From: a virus
IMG/VR virus record: IMGVR_UViG_3300021185_002091
Location: 1-28,746 of that record
DNA: 28,746 nucleotides
Reading direction: 5' to 3' (one strand)
Shown here one piece after another: positions 1 through 8,101 of the stretch (positions within the stretch are counted from its first letter, which is position 1; every line of letters begins with the position of its first letter). The position numbers were made by a program, and so were the translations under genes. The notes beneath the pieces were generated by a model. That model ran no database searches and had not been told where the DNA came from. It worked only from the letters and a program-made list of their open reading frames with translations.

Positions 1-32
1 TTATTAATAACTCAAATTGAGAGGACAAAAAA

Positions 33-1718
33 ATGGCATTTCAAGTATCACCAGGCGTCCAAGTCAATGAAATTGACGCATCGGGCGTAATACCTGCAGT
101 CTCAACCAGTATTGGTGGATTCGCAGGCGCTTTTAATTGGGGTCCAGTAAACGAAGTTAAAACGGTTGGTTCAGAAACAGAACTAGCAAGTATCTTCGGA
201 GCACCGGACGACAATACAGCAAAATACTTTTTAACTGCAGCATCATTCTTAAAGTATGGTAACGCACTAAAAGTAGTACGAGCAGCAACTGACGGTCAAA
301 AAAACGCGACCGACGGAACTGCACAACTTATTAACAATTTAGAAGACTTTGAAGGTCAATCTATTGCTACTGGGACATTTCACGCAAGATATCCCGGAAA
401 ATTAGGTAATTCTTTACAGGTCTTAGTCGCAACAAATGCGGCTTCACACGCACTATTACCCTCCGGCGTTCAAGCGGCCTTTGACGTAGCTCCAGGAACA
501 TCCGATACTGCCGCGGCATCATCATTCACTGTTGCAGCAGACGAGATGAATATCGCAGTCGTTGATGTACTAGGGGAGTGGACTGGAGTAGCTGGATCAG
601 TTCTAGAAACTTTCCAACTCGTTTCTCAGGCCTCAGATTCTAAAAAGCCTGATGGAACATCCAATTACTATAAAGAAGTAATTAACAGAACATCTAAGTA
701 CGTCTACTCAAATTTAGTTCCGACTGGATTGACCGATGCTGGAGATGTTATCGGTGACGTGACTGCAAATACGACTTTTACCACTATCAGTACAGTGATC
801 GAGTTCGACCTTGTGAATGGAACTGACGATAATGCGCCAACTTACTCAGAGATTGGTACTGCATTAGACTTCTTAGCAGATGCTGAAACAGTTGATGTTA
901 ACTTGTTGTTTGCATATCCAGACGCCGACGGCGAAAAATATATTGCAGATAAACTAATTTCCATATGTGAAGCTAGAAAAGATTGTATGGCTTTTGTATC
1001 TCCGCCGATCGAAAACTCGGTTGGTACTTCAAGTCCTGCTGCAGACGTAAAAGCTTGGGCTGATACACTTGCATCAACTTCTTATGCTTCAACAGATTCT
1101 GGCGCTGTTTATGTTTATGATAAATATAGCGACGTATACAGGTGGTTAGGAGCTTCAGGGCTTTGTGCTGGTCTTTGTGCGAACACAGATAACGTTGCCG
1201 GAGCTTGGTTCTCGCCAGCCGGTACAACAAGAGGTCAACTTTTCGGAGTTACTAAATTAGCATATAATCCTACTAAGGCTGATAGAGACACGCTTTACAA
1301 AGCAAGAGTTAATCCTCTCGTTTCTTTCCCTGGACAAGGTACAATGTTATTTGGAGACAAAACATTATTGAGCAAGCCAAGTGCATTTGATAGAATCAAC
1401 GTAAGAAGATTATTCATTGTAATTGAAAAAGCAGTCGCGACTGCAGCTAAAGGACAACTTTTCGAATTCAACGATGAGTTTACTAGAGCTCAATTTAGAA
1501 ATCTTCTTGAGCCATTCTTAAGAGATGTAAAAGGAAGACGTGGTGTTACAGACTTTAGAGTCGTATGTGATACTACAAACAACACAGGTCAAGTAATTGA
1601 TGCTAATAGATTTGTTGCTGATATCTTTATCAAGCCTTCAAGGTCTATTAACTTCATCTCACTTAACTTTATTGCAACAAGAACCGGAGTCGATTTCTCA
1701 GAAGTCGCCGGTAGTTAA
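33..1718 (+). CDS. gp18: Contractile tail sheath protein (gp18-like)
   Basis: Sheath subunit that surrounds the tail tube and contracts during DNA injection. The 561-aa product has the conserved N-terminus of T4-like sheaths (FQVSPGVQVNEID, residues 3-15), a variable middle, and the conserved C-terminal domain ending INFISLNFIATRTGVDFSE, the part that forms the handshake between subunits. It is shorter than T4 gp18 (about 659 aa), as is usual in marine relatives with smaller surface domains. The ATG is preceded by the ribosome site GAGAGGA at about 20-26. Its promoter lies outside the window. The tail tube gene follows after 14 nt, so the two are likely cotranscribed late. Identification rests on recalled family features plus gene order. 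Confidence 0.96.
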   Translation: MAFQVSPGVQVNEIDASGVIPAVSTSIGGFAGAFNWGPVNEVKTVGSETELASIFGAPDDNTAKYFLTAASFLKYGNALKVVRAATDGQKNATDGTAQLINNLEDFEGQSIATGTFHARYPGKLGNSLQVLVATNAASHALLPSGVQAAFDVAPGTSDTAAASSFTVAADEMNIAVVDVLGEWTGVAGSVLETFQLVSQASDSKKPDGTSNYYKEVINRTSKYVYSNLVPTGLTDAGDVIGDVTANTTFTTISTVIEFDLVNGTDDNAPTYSEIGTALDFLADAETVDVNLLFAYPDADGEKYIADKLISICEARKDCMAFVSPPIENSVGTSSPAADVKAWADTLASTSYASTDSGAVYVYDKYSDVYRWLGASGLCAGLCANTDNVAGAWFSPAGTTRGQLFGVTKLAYNPTKADRDTLYKARVNPLVSFPGQGTMLFGDKTLLSKPSAFDRINVRRLFIVIEKAVATAAKGQLFEFNDEFTRAQFRNLLEPFLRDVKGRRGVTDFRVVCDTTNNTGQVIDANRFVADIFIKPSRSINFISLNFIATRTGVDFSEVAGS

Positions 1719-1732
1719 TTAGGAGAAGAATA

Positions 1733-2260
1733 ATGGCAATTTTAGGCGTAGACGATTTTAAATCTAAGCTAGTAGGCGGTGGTGCACGTTCTAACATGTT
1801 CAAAGTAACATGTAACTTCCCTGCTTATGCTCAAGGTGACGTTGAACTATCTTCCTTCATGATTAAGGGTGCTCAGTTTCCTTCATCAGTCGTAGCTCCT
1901 GTCCCTGTATTATTCAGAGGCAGACAACTACAACTAGCTGGTGACAGAACTTTTGAACCTGTAACATTAACAGTGATTAATGATACTGGTTTTGAAGTAA
2001 GAAACTCATTCGAAAGATGGATGAATGGTATTAGCGAACACAACAATAACACTGGTCAAAGTAATCCTACCGATTATATGGCTGACATTATTGTTGAGCA
2101 GTTAAACAAGCAAGGCGAAGTAACTAAGACTTACGATATGCGTGGTTGTTTCCCAACTAATCTTTCTACAATCGAACTTTCATACGATAATGAAAATCAG
2201 ATTGAAGAATTTACAGTTGAGTTACAGGTACAATATTGGGAGTCTGGAACTACTTCTTAA
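1733..2260 (+). CDS. gp19: Tail tube protein (gp19-like)
   Basis: Major subunit of the inner tail tube through which DNA passes. The 175-aa length is close to T4 gp19 (about 163 aa). The C-terminal part holds the motif CFPTNLSTIELSYDNE followed by a beta-rich end (VELQVQYWE) typical of phage tube proteins. The start has a good AGGAGAA site just upstream. It sits between sheath and portal, the standard T4-like order. A second gene at 7590 shares the CFPTNLS motif and overall length and is a likely paralog. Confidence 0.95.
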   Translation: MAILGVDDFKSKLVGGGARSNMFKVTCNFPAYAQGDVELSSFMIKGAQFPSSVVAPVPVLFRGRQLQLAGDRTFEPVTLTVINDTGFEVRNSFERWMNGISEHNNNTGQSNPTDYMADIIVEQLNKQGEVTKTYDMRGCFPTNLSTIELSYDNENQIEEFTVELQVQYWESGTTS

Positions 2261-2266
2261 AAGCTG

Positions 2267-2274
2267 TATAAATA
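2267..2274 (+). promoter_or_regulatory. Late promoter, TATAAATA, before portal gene
   Basis: Exact match to the T4 late promoter element recognised by gp55-type sigma. Predicted transcription start is near 2280. The leader then folds into an 8-bp G/C-rich hairpin (2284-2304) before the portal gene. Confidence 0.85.
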
Positions 2275-2283
2275 ATATTAAAC

Positions 2284-2304
2284 GAGGGGAGTTAATCTCC
2301 CCTC
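2284..2304 (+). promoter_or_regulatory. Leader hairpin downstream of late promoter
   Basis: GAGGGGAG (2284-2291) pairs perfectly with CTCCCCTC (2297-2304) around a TTAAT loop. No T-run follows, so a simple intrinsic terminator for gp19 is unlikely. It begins about 4 nt after the predicted late start, so a 5'-protective mRNA structure is the better reading. Confidence 0.6.
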
Positions 2305-2328
2305 CGATAATATTGAGGTAAATAGAAA

Positions 2329-3819
2329 ATGGCAGAACTTTTTGGTTTTGAGATCAATAGAAAGGGAAAAGAGCTTCCAGAGCTTCCTTCTTTTGTTCCA
2401 GACACAGACGAAGACGGTGTTGGCGTTATCAACAGTGGTGGTCACTTTGGCCAGTATGTTGATATTGACGGTGATACTGCAAAAAACGAAGTAGATCTTA
2501 TATACAAATATAGAGATGTTGCTTCACATCCAGAATGCGATGCAGCCGTAGAAGATATTATAAATGAAGCAATTGTAGGTGACAATAAATCAGCACCTAT
2601 TGAAATTGTAATGGATGAAATGGAAGCATCCGATAAAATTAAAAAACTTATGAAAGAAGAGTTTGAGAACATTATCTCACTACTCAAGTTTAATAGTTAC
2701 TCACACGACATTTTTAGAAAATGGTATGTAGATGGTAGATTGCCTTATCATATTATTATCGACAACAAAAACCCTAAGAAGGGTATTCAAGAATTAAGAT
2801 ACATTGATCCGACTAAATTAAGAAAGATCAAGGAAATAGAAGAAGAAACCGATCCTAGAACTGGTGCGAAAATTATCAAAAAGTCTGAAGAATACTTTTT
2901 GTTCCAAGATACTAAGATGCAAGGTGACGACAAAGGATTAAAGATACACCCCGATTCAATAGCATATTGTACTTCGGGAATGTTAGATCCAAGTAGAAAA
3001 AGAATATTATCGTTCTTACATAAAGCGATTAAGCCAGTTAATCAGCTAAGAATGATGGAAGACTCATTGGTTATCTACAGAATTAGTAGAGCGCCAGAAA
3101 GAAGAATTTTTTATATTGATGTAGGTAACCTTCCTAAGGGTAAAGCTGAAGAATACCTAAAGAATATTATGGGTCAATACAGAAATAAATTAGTATATGA
3201 CGCTGCTACTGGAGACATTAAAGATGATCGTAAGCACATGTCGATGTTGGAAGACTTCTTCTTACCGCGTAGAGAAGGTGGTAGAGGTACAGAAATTTCA
3301 ACCTTACCGGGCGGAGAAAACCTCGGACAAATTGACGACATTATCTACTTTCAAAAGAAATTATACAAGTCGCTCAACGTTCCAGCTAATCGTTTAGAGC
3401 AAGAGTCTGGATTTAATCTAGGTAGATCTACTGAGATATCTAGAGATGAAGTTAAGTTTAAGAAGTTTTTAGATAGATTAAGAAAAAGGTTTAGTGATCT
3501 ATTCTTACAATTGCTAAAAACGCAGTTAATGCTAAAAGGCATTATTACTAAAGAAGATTGGTTGAAATGGAAGGAAGATATATACTTTGACTTCATTGAA
3601 GATAATTACTTTAGTGAATTAAAAGAAGCTGAGATAACAAGAGAACGTTTCGAAATGTTAGCTCAAATGGATGAGTATGTTGGAAAATATGTATCTAATG
3701 AATGGATTCGTAAGAACATCTTACGACAAACTGATGATGAGATCGCAGAAATTCAAAAACAAATCGCTGCTGAAAAAGCATCAGGCGATATTGAAGATGA
3801 TGACGACCTTGACATTTAA
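2329..3819 (+). CDS. gp20: Portal vertex protein (gp20-like)
   Basis: Dodecameric portal at the DNA-packaging vertex, which also nucleates prohead assembly. The 496-aa protein (T4 about 524) has features of the family: an N-terminal acidic segment, a stretch around residues 60-90 (YRDVASHPECDAAVEDIINEA), the RAPERRIFYIDVGNLPKGKAE segment near 254-274, and the FNLGRSTEISRDEVKFKKF segment near 363-381 familiar from gp20 marker-gene work. The C-terminus is acidic (IEDDDDLDI). It is preceded by a perfect late promoter and followed by the small core gene. Confidence 0.96.
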   Translation: MAELFGFEINRKGKELPELPSFVPDTDEDGVGVINSGGHFGQYVDIDGDTAKNEVDLIYKYRDVASHPECDAAVEDIINEAIVGDNKSAPIEIVMDEMEASDKIKKLMKEEFENIISLLKFNSYSHDIFRKWYVDGRLPYHIIIDNKNPKKGIQELRYIDPTKLRKIKEIEEETDPRTGAKIIKKSEEYFLFQDTKMQGDDKGLKIHPDSIAYCTSGMLDPSRKRILSFLHKAIKPVNQLRMMEDSLVIYRISRAPERRIFYIDVGNLPKGKAEEYLKNIMGQYRNKLVYDAATGDIKDDRKHMSMLEDFFLPRREGGRGTEISTLPGGENLGQIDDIIYFQKKLYKSLNVPANRLEQESGFNLGRSTEISRDEVKFKKFLDRLRKRFSDLFLQLLKTQLMLKGIITKEDWLKWKEDIYFDFIEDNYFSELKEAEITRERFEMLAQMDEYVGKYVSNEWIRKNILRQTDDEIAEIQKQIAAEKASGDIEDDDDLDI

Positions 3820-3824
3820 AATAT

Positions 3825-3832
3825 TATAAATA
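3825..3832 (+). promoter_or_regulatory. Late promoter, TATAAATA, before core/protease genes
   Basis: Exact TATAAATA only 6 nt after the portal stop codon. Predicted start near 3838 gives a 16-nt leader to the small core protein gene, containing the ribosome site GAAGGA. Confidence 0.8.
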
Positions 3833-3853
3833 TATAACGAAGGATAAAAATAA

Positions 3854-4021
3854 ATGAGTATTGAAAATTTAATTAATGATGTAAAAAATGGCGATAACGT
3901 TGCTGCTAGTAAGCAGTTTAATTCAGTTATGGCCGACAAATTAACTGCTGCTCTTGATGCAAAGAAGATTGAAATTGCTTCTTCATTACAAGACAGGCAG
4001 GCCTCTAAAGAAGAGGAATAA
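3854..4021 (+). CDS. Small prohead core protein (gp67-like by position)
   Basis: A 55-aa reading frame starting MSIENLINDVKNGD and ending QASKEEE. It lies exactly where T4-like phages carry small internal core genes (67/68), between portal and protease. The product is helical-looking, charged and without hydrophobic segments, as expected for a scaffold core component that the prohead protease degrades. The start has a GAAGGA site 12 nt upstream and sits just behind its own late promoter. Sequence similarity to gp67 is not obvious by eye, so the name is positional. Confidence 0.7.
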   Translation: MSIENLINDVKNGDNVAASKQFNSVMADKLTAALDAKKIEIASSLQDRQASKEEE

Positions 4022-4037
4022 CAACGGAAATAAGTAA

Positions 4038-4691
4038 ATGAAACTTATAGCAGAATATAACGACAGTAACCTAGAGGTTATTGAAGAGAAAGTTAACGGT
4101 AAAAAGACCCTTTGTATAGAGGGTGTTTTCATGCAAGCCGATGCCAAGAATAGAAATGGCCGGATATATGAAAAGAGCATTTTAGAAAATGCAGTTAACA
4201 AATATGTAAAAGAACAAGTAAGTCAAGGTAGAGCCGTTGGGGAATTAAACCACCCTGAAGGTCCTACTATTAACTTAGATAAAGTTTCACATAAGATTAC
4301 TGAACTCAAATTTGACGGAAGTAATGTTATTGGAAAGGCATCAATCTTAGAAACCCCTATGGGACAGATCGTAAAAGGTCTTCTCGAAGGTGGCGTTAAG
4401 CTTGGTGTATCAAGTCGTGGTATGGGAAGTCTTGTGCAAAAAAATGGCACTATGTATGTGAAAGATGACTTTATGTTGTCTACCGTAGATATCGTTCAGG
4501 ACCCTTCAGCTCCAGAGGCATTTGTCAATGGAATTATGGAAGGTGTTGATTGGGTATGGAATAATGGTGTACTTTGCCCACAAGAAGTTGAGAAAATTGA
4601 GACTGAAATCAAGGAAGCTCGAAACATGAGATCATCTGATGTAGAGATTAAAGCTTTTAAAAATTTCCTCTCTAAACTTGTAAATTCTTAA
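4038..4691 (+). CDS. gp21: Prohead maturation protease (gp21-like)
   Basis: Serine protease that cleaves scaffold and capsid proteins during head maturation. The 217-aa product matches the T4 length (about 212 aa). Family landmarks are the catalytic His in VGELNHPEG (His72), the catalytic Ser in LGVSSRGMG (Ser125 region) and the segment DIVQDPSAPEAF (151-162). Together these mark the herpesvirus/HK97-type prohead protease fold. Placement between the core protein and the scaffold is canonical. It belongs to the late head operon read from the promoter at 3825. Confidence 0.95.
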   Translation: MKLIAEYNDSNLEVIEEKVNGKKTLCIEGVFMQADAKNRNGRIYEKSILENAVNKYVKEQVSQGRAVGELNHPEGPTINLDKVSHKITELKFDGSNVIGKASILETPMGQIVKGLLEGGVKLGVSSRGMGSLVQKNGTMYVKDDFMLSTVDIVQDPSAPEAFVNGIMEGVDWVWNNGVLCPQEVEKIETEIKEARNMRSSDVEIKAFKNFLSKLVNS

Positions 4692-4705
4692 TAGGAGAAT
4701 AAATT

Positions 4706-5842
4706 ATGTCTAATGACGAAAATAAATATGGTTTAGTCGAAGACGTATCAGAAAGTGAGGAGCTCGTTGAAGACGAACAAGTTCAAGACGAAGAAATCAT
4801 AGAAGCTAAAGCTAGAAAAGAAGCTGAAGAGAAGGACGAAGACGAAGAGGAAGTCAAGGAGTCTGACGAAGACGACGAAGACGAAGAAGAAGTCAAGGAA
4901 GATTCCGATGAGGATGACGACGAAGACGAAAAACCTGTAGTCGAAATGCCTAAAACTAAAGCTGCTATTATGGCATCAGTGAATGATATGTTGAAGAAAT
5001 CAAAAAAACTAGACGCACAAAAGATTTATGCAAGTGTTTGTAAAACTATGGAAAGTGACGAAGGTGATGACGAAGAAGAAGAGAAGCCAGTTAAGGAAGA
5101 CGTAAATGTCGACCATATTGACTACTCTGAAGATTTAGAATCATTGGTGGCTGAAGAAGCTACACTATCCGACGGTTTTCAGGCAAAGGCTGGAATCATC
5201 TTTGAAGCTGCTTTAAAATCTAAAGTAGGTGCAGAGATTGATAGACTAGAATCTGAGTACGTCGCTAACCTTGAAGAAGAAGTAACTGAAATCAAGTCTG
5301 AGCTCGTAGAAAAGGTAGATTCTTACCTTAACTATGTTGTTTCTAACTGGATGACAGAGAACGAAGTTGCAGTAAGTACTGGTCTTAGGACTGAGATTGC
5401 TGAGGACTTTATGTCTTCTTTACAGTCAGTGTTTAAAGAACACTATATCGAGGTTCCAGAAGGTAAGGTAGACCTAGTCGACGAATTAGCCGACCAAGTT
5501 GCTGAACTGGAAGAATCATTAAATAAATCAACGGAAGATAATATCGCACTAACTGAGTCTGTTTCCTCTTTGGAAAGAGCCGAAGTTGTTAGAAATGCAT
5601 CTTCTGGGCTAGCATTGACTGAAGCTGAAAAGCTTGCATCTTTGGTAGAAGATATTGATTTTGACGACGCAGAATCTTTCGAAATGAAAGTGAATGTTGT
5701 TAAAGAATCATACTTCAGATCTGAAGCTCAAGAATCAGTAGATGAAGCTCAAAACTTAGTTGGTACTGACGAAGCTCCGGCTGATATCAGTGATGTTATG
5801 GCTAGATACACTTCAGCTATTTCAAAATATAACAAAGTCTAA
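4706..5842 (+). CDS. gp22: Major prohead scaffold protein (gp22-like)
   Basis: Internal scaffold that shapes the prohead and is then degraded by gp21. The 378-aa product is longer than T4 gp22 (about 269 aa), mainly because of a very acidic N-terminal region (residues ~18-75 are almost all Asp, Glu and Lys). The rest is predicted to be long alpha-helix or coiled coil (for example EEEVTEIKSELVEKVDSYL and LADQVAELEESLNKS), which fits a core-forming protein. The ribosome site is AGGAG. Identification is by composition and its place directly before the capsid gene. Confidence 0.88.
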   Translation: MSNDENKYGLVEDVSESEELVEDEQVQDEEIIEAKARKEAEEKDEDEEEVKESDEDDEDEEEVKEDSDEDDDEDEKPVVEMPKTKAAIMASVNDMLKKSKKLDAQKIYASVCKTMESDEGDDEEEEKPVKEDVNVDHIDYSEDLESLVAEEATLSDGFQAKAGIIFEAALKSKVGAEIDRLESEYVANLEEEVTEIKSELVEKVDSYLNYVVSNWMTENEVAVSTGLRTEIAEDFMSSLQSVFKEHYIEVPEGKVDLVDELADQVAELEESLNKSTEDNIALTESVSSLERAEVVRNASSGLALTEAEKLASLVEDIDFDDAESFEMKVNVVKESYFRSEAQESVDEAQNLVGTDEAPADISDVMARYTSAISKYNKV

Positions 5843-5857
5843 TAGGGGAAACTAAAA

Positions 5858-7225
5858 ATGTTTAACGCAGACAAAAACTTAATGGAAAAGTGGGCTCCAG
5901 TTCTCGGGCACGCAGATGTTCCATCAATTCAAGACAGTCATAAAGCAGCAGTAACTGCTCGATTGTTAGAGAACCAAGAAATCTCAGCTAGAGAAGAAGC
6001 TCAAGCTGTGCAAGGTAACTTCATCGGTGAAGCTGCTGGTAACGTAGTAGGTGCTGGTATGGGTGCTGCTGCTGCTGGTGCGATCAAAGGATTCGATCCT
6101 GTTTTGATCTCTCTAGTAAGAAGAGCTATGCCTAACTTGATTGCTTATGATATCGCTGGCGTTCAGCCAATGAGCGGACCTACTGGTCTTATCTTTGCAA
6201 TGAAGTCAAGATATACTAACCAATCTGGTGACGAAGCACTATTTAACGAAGCTAATGCTTCTTTCTCTGGTGATGCTTCTGTTACTCAAGAAGCTGGACC
6301 TTCTGGTCTAGAATCTGCTGCTGATGACGGCGACAACAACTTAGGAACTGGTGAAACTTCTGGTGAAATCGTTTCTGACGTTGCTGGTGGTCTTTCAACA
6401 GCTGCAGCTGAAGCACTAGGCGACGGCGGTGGTACTACTTTCGGTGAGATGGCTTTCTCAATCGACAAGGCTACTGTTACTGCTAAGTCAAGAGCTCTTA
6501 AAGCTGAATACACAATGGAGCTTGCTCAGGATCTTAAGGCTGTTCACGGTCTAGATGCTGAAGGTGAGCTTGCTAACATCCTTTCTTCTGAAATCCTTGC
6601 GGAAATCAACAGAGAAGTTGTTAGAACTGTAAACAGAAAAGCTACTTTGGGTGCTGGTCAGTCAAGCGTTGCTGTTAAAGGTATCTTTAACTTGCACACT
6701 GATTCAGACGGCAGATGGTTGGCTGAAAAAGCAAAAGGTCTTATTGTGCAAATCGAAAGAGAAGCTAATGTGATCGCTAAAGCTACAAGAAGAGGAAAAG
6801 GTAACTATGTAATCTGTTCTTCTGACGTTGCTTCAATCCTAGCTGCTTCTGGTATGCTTGATTATAGCCCTGCTTTGACAACTTCTTTGAATGTTGATGA
6901 TACTGGTAATACTTTTGCTGGTGTTCTTAACGGTAAGTTCAAAGTATATGTTGATCCATATGCAACTGGTACTAATCCTGACTACGTAACTGTAGGTTAC
7001 AGAGGTAACACTCCATACGACGCAGGTCTTTTCTATTGCCCATACGTTCCTTTAACTATGGTTAAAGCAATTGGTGAAGAAGACTTCCAGCCAAGAATCG
7101 GTTTTAAAACTAGATATGGTATGGTTGCTAACCCGTTCGTAGCTACAGACGGAACAACTGGTGCTGATAGAGCTAACCCTTACTTTAGAATCTTTAGAGT
7201 AGACGGTATTATGCAAAACAGCTAA
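5858..7225 (+). CDS. gp23: Major capsid protein (gp23-like)
   Basis: Main hexamer subunit of the head, HK97 fold. The 455-aa product has recognisable gp23 segments: FDPVLISLVRRAMPNLIAYDIAGVQPMSGPTG (about 79-110, the region used for capsid-gene surveys), MAFSIDKATVTAKSRALKAEYT, and the C-terminal RIGFKTRYGMVANPF. A gp21-type processing site ([L/I]xE) is present at FIGE (Glu58), which would release an N-terminal delta domain as in T4. A Gly/Ala/Asp-rich low-complexity stretch occupies about 143-192. Codons are strongly biased to GCT, GGT, TCT and AGA. No gene 24 follows, as in cyanophage relatives. Confidence 0.97.
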   Translation: MFNADKNLMEKWAPVLGHADVPSIQDSHKAAVTARLLENQEISAREEAQAVQGNFIGEAAGNVVGAGMGAAAAGAIKGFDPVLISLVRRAMPNLIAYDIAGVQPMSGPTGLIFAMKSRYTNQSGDEALFNEANASFSGDASVTQEAGPSGLESAADDGDNNLGTGETSGEIVSDVAGGLSTAAAEALGDGGGTTFGEMAFSIDKATVTAKSRALKAEYTMELAQDLKAVHGLDAEGELANILSSEILAEINREVVRTVNRKATLGAGQSSVAVKGIFNLHTDSDGRWLAEKAKGLIVQIEREANVIAKATRRGKGNYVICSSDVASILAASGMLDYSPALTTSLNVDDTGNTFAGVLNGKFKVYVDPYATGTNPDYVTVGYRGNTPYDAGLFYCPYVPLTMVKAIGEEDFQPRIGFKTRYGMVANPFVATDGTTGADRANPYFRIFRVDGIMQNS

Positions 7226-7246
7226 TCTTTAATTAGATTACAGTTT

Positions 7247-7272
7247 AAAGGGACCTTCGGGTCCCTTTTTTT
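7247..7272 (+). terminator. Intrinsic terminator after major capsid gene
   Basis: AAAGGGACC (7247-7255) and GGTCCCTTT (7260-7268) form a 9-bp stem closed by a TTCG tetraloop, followed by a T-run to 7272. This is a textbook rho-independent terminator with the extra-stable C(UUCG)G loop, ending the head operon. Confidence 0.95.
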
Positions 7273-7277
7273 ATGCG

Positions 7278-7285
7278 TATAAATA
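7278..7285 (+). promoter_or_regulatory. Late promoter, TATAAATA, after capsid terminator
   Basis: Exact TATAAATA six bases after the terminator T-run. The predicted start (about 7291) is the first base of a small hairpin. It drives the 71-aa gene at 7338. Confidence 0.85.
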
Positions 7286-7290
7286 ATATT

Positions 7291-7305
7291 GTATCATTAT
7301 GATAC
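7291..7305 (+). promoter_or_regulatory. 5'-terminal leader stem-loop
   Basis: GTATCA (7291-7296) pairs with TGATAC (7300-7305) around TTA. The stem starts exactly at the predicted late transcription start, so the mRNA would begin base-paired. Confidence 0.5.
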
Positions 7306-7337
7306 AGACATAACACACATACACACAGGAGGTAAAT

Positions 7338-7553
7338 ATGTCAAATGGAAAATCAGGGTTCGAAATTAGAGCCGACTTACTAAACCAAGCTCAAGGTATA
7401 CTTGAGGGAAATATCCACAGGAAAATTGATCAGGTTCACGAACACAACAGTAGAAATGAGGATAACCCAAAAGTTGTACCTGCTAGACAACTAAAGGCAT
7501 CTGATGTTATTTCGGTAGCGAAGGAGCTGAATGAGTTTGTTAACGAAAAATAA
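7338..7553 (+). CDS. Conserved small phage protein, function unknown
   Basis: A 71-aa product with no membrane segment. The N-terminal part (GFEIRADLLNQAQGIL, residues 7-22) looks like a conserved motif I associate with small proteins beside gene 23 in marine T4-like phages, but no function is known to me. The start follows a strong AGGAGGT site. It has its own late promoter and a leader hairpin, so it is made late and may be a virion or assembly component. Function is not assigned. Confidence 0.75.
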   Translation: MSNGKSGFEIRADLLNQAQGILEGNIHRKIDQVHEHNSRNEDNPKVVPARQLKASDVISVAKELNEFVNEK

Positions 7554-7576
7554 TTAACTCTTAGCAGATGGATTGG

Positions 7577-7584
7577 TATAAATA
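7577..7584 (+). promoter_or_regulatory. Late promoter abutting start codon (possible leaderless mRNA)
   Basis: Exact TATAAATA ends 5 nt before the ATG at 7590. With the T4 spacing (start about 6 nt after the element), transcription would begin at or next to the A of the start codon. There is no Shine-Dalgarno sequence upstream of this ATG. Confidence 0.75.
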
Positions 7585-7589
7585 GATAT

Positions 7590-8048
7590 ATGACTACACA
7601 AAATAAAAACTTTTTGAGTCCTACCGGATTTCAATTTAAAATAGATTCTACTCAATATGCTAATGTTGAGTATTTTTGTACGGCTGTAACTCTTCCCGAC
7701 TTATCATTAGGTGAAGCACCGAATCCTTACAAAGGATCTAACTTAGCTTTTACCGGTGATAGGATCACTTTCGGCGATCTTGCAATACGATTTAATGTAA
7801 CAGAAGATATGGAAAACTATATTGAAATGTTTAATTGGATGCACAAGATTATTGAAAAGGGCGAAGCGTTTAAGTCTGATGCAACTTTATCTATTTTAAG
7901 TAGTCACAATAACGTTACGAAAGAGATTACTTTTAGAGACTGTTTCCCTACCAATCTATCTGCTGTTGAATTTTCTACTCAGCAAACAGATATAGAATAC
8001 CTGCAAGCTGACGTGACATTAAAGTATACATACTACGAAATTAAGTAA
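7590..8048 (+). CDS. Tail tube-like protein, gp19 paralog (cyanophage 'gp3' position)
   Basis: The 152-aa product resembles the tail tube protein at 1733: both have a (R)xCFPTNLS motif (here DCFPTNLSAVEFSTQQ, about 111-126) followed by a short beta-rich C-terminus, and similar length. It starts with the compact segment FLSPTGFQFKI. In related marine phages the gene here is often labelled gp3 (tail terminator) or tail protein. I can support only a tube-fold paralog. It could be a tube initiator, terminator or minor tube ring. No other in-frame ATG lies close, so the leaderless start at 7590 is the best choice. Confidence 0.75.
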   Translation: MTTQNKNFLSPTGFQFKIDSTQYANVEYFCTAVTLPDLSLGEAPNPYKGSNLAFTGDRITFGDLAIRFNVTEDMENYIEMFNWMHKIIEKGEAFKSDATLSILSSHNNVTKEITFRDCFPTNLSAVEFSTQQTDIEYLQADVTLKYTYYEIK

Positions 8049-8052
8049 CGTA

Positions 8053-8060
8053 TATAAATA
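8053..8060 (+). promoter_or_regulatory. Late promoter, TATAAATA, before uvsY
   Basis: Exact TATAAATA just after the tube-paralog stop codon. The predicted start near 8066 coincides with the first base of a 6-bp hairpin. Confidence 0.8.
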
Positions 8061-8065
8061 TATAC

Positions 8066-8081
8066 TGTAATGCATATTACA
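8066..8081 (+). promoter_or_regulatory. 5'-terminal leader stem-loop before uvsY
   Basis: TGTAAT (8066-8071) pairs with ATTACA (8076-8081) around a GCAT loop. It begins at the predicted late transcription start. Confidence 0.5.
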
Positions 8082-8101
8082 ATGTATAAAATGGAAATAT
8101 T

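Noticed and set aside
11-21. CTCAAATTGAG symmetry before gp18
   Set aside because: Only four pairs with a three-base loop in a short leader; too weak to call.
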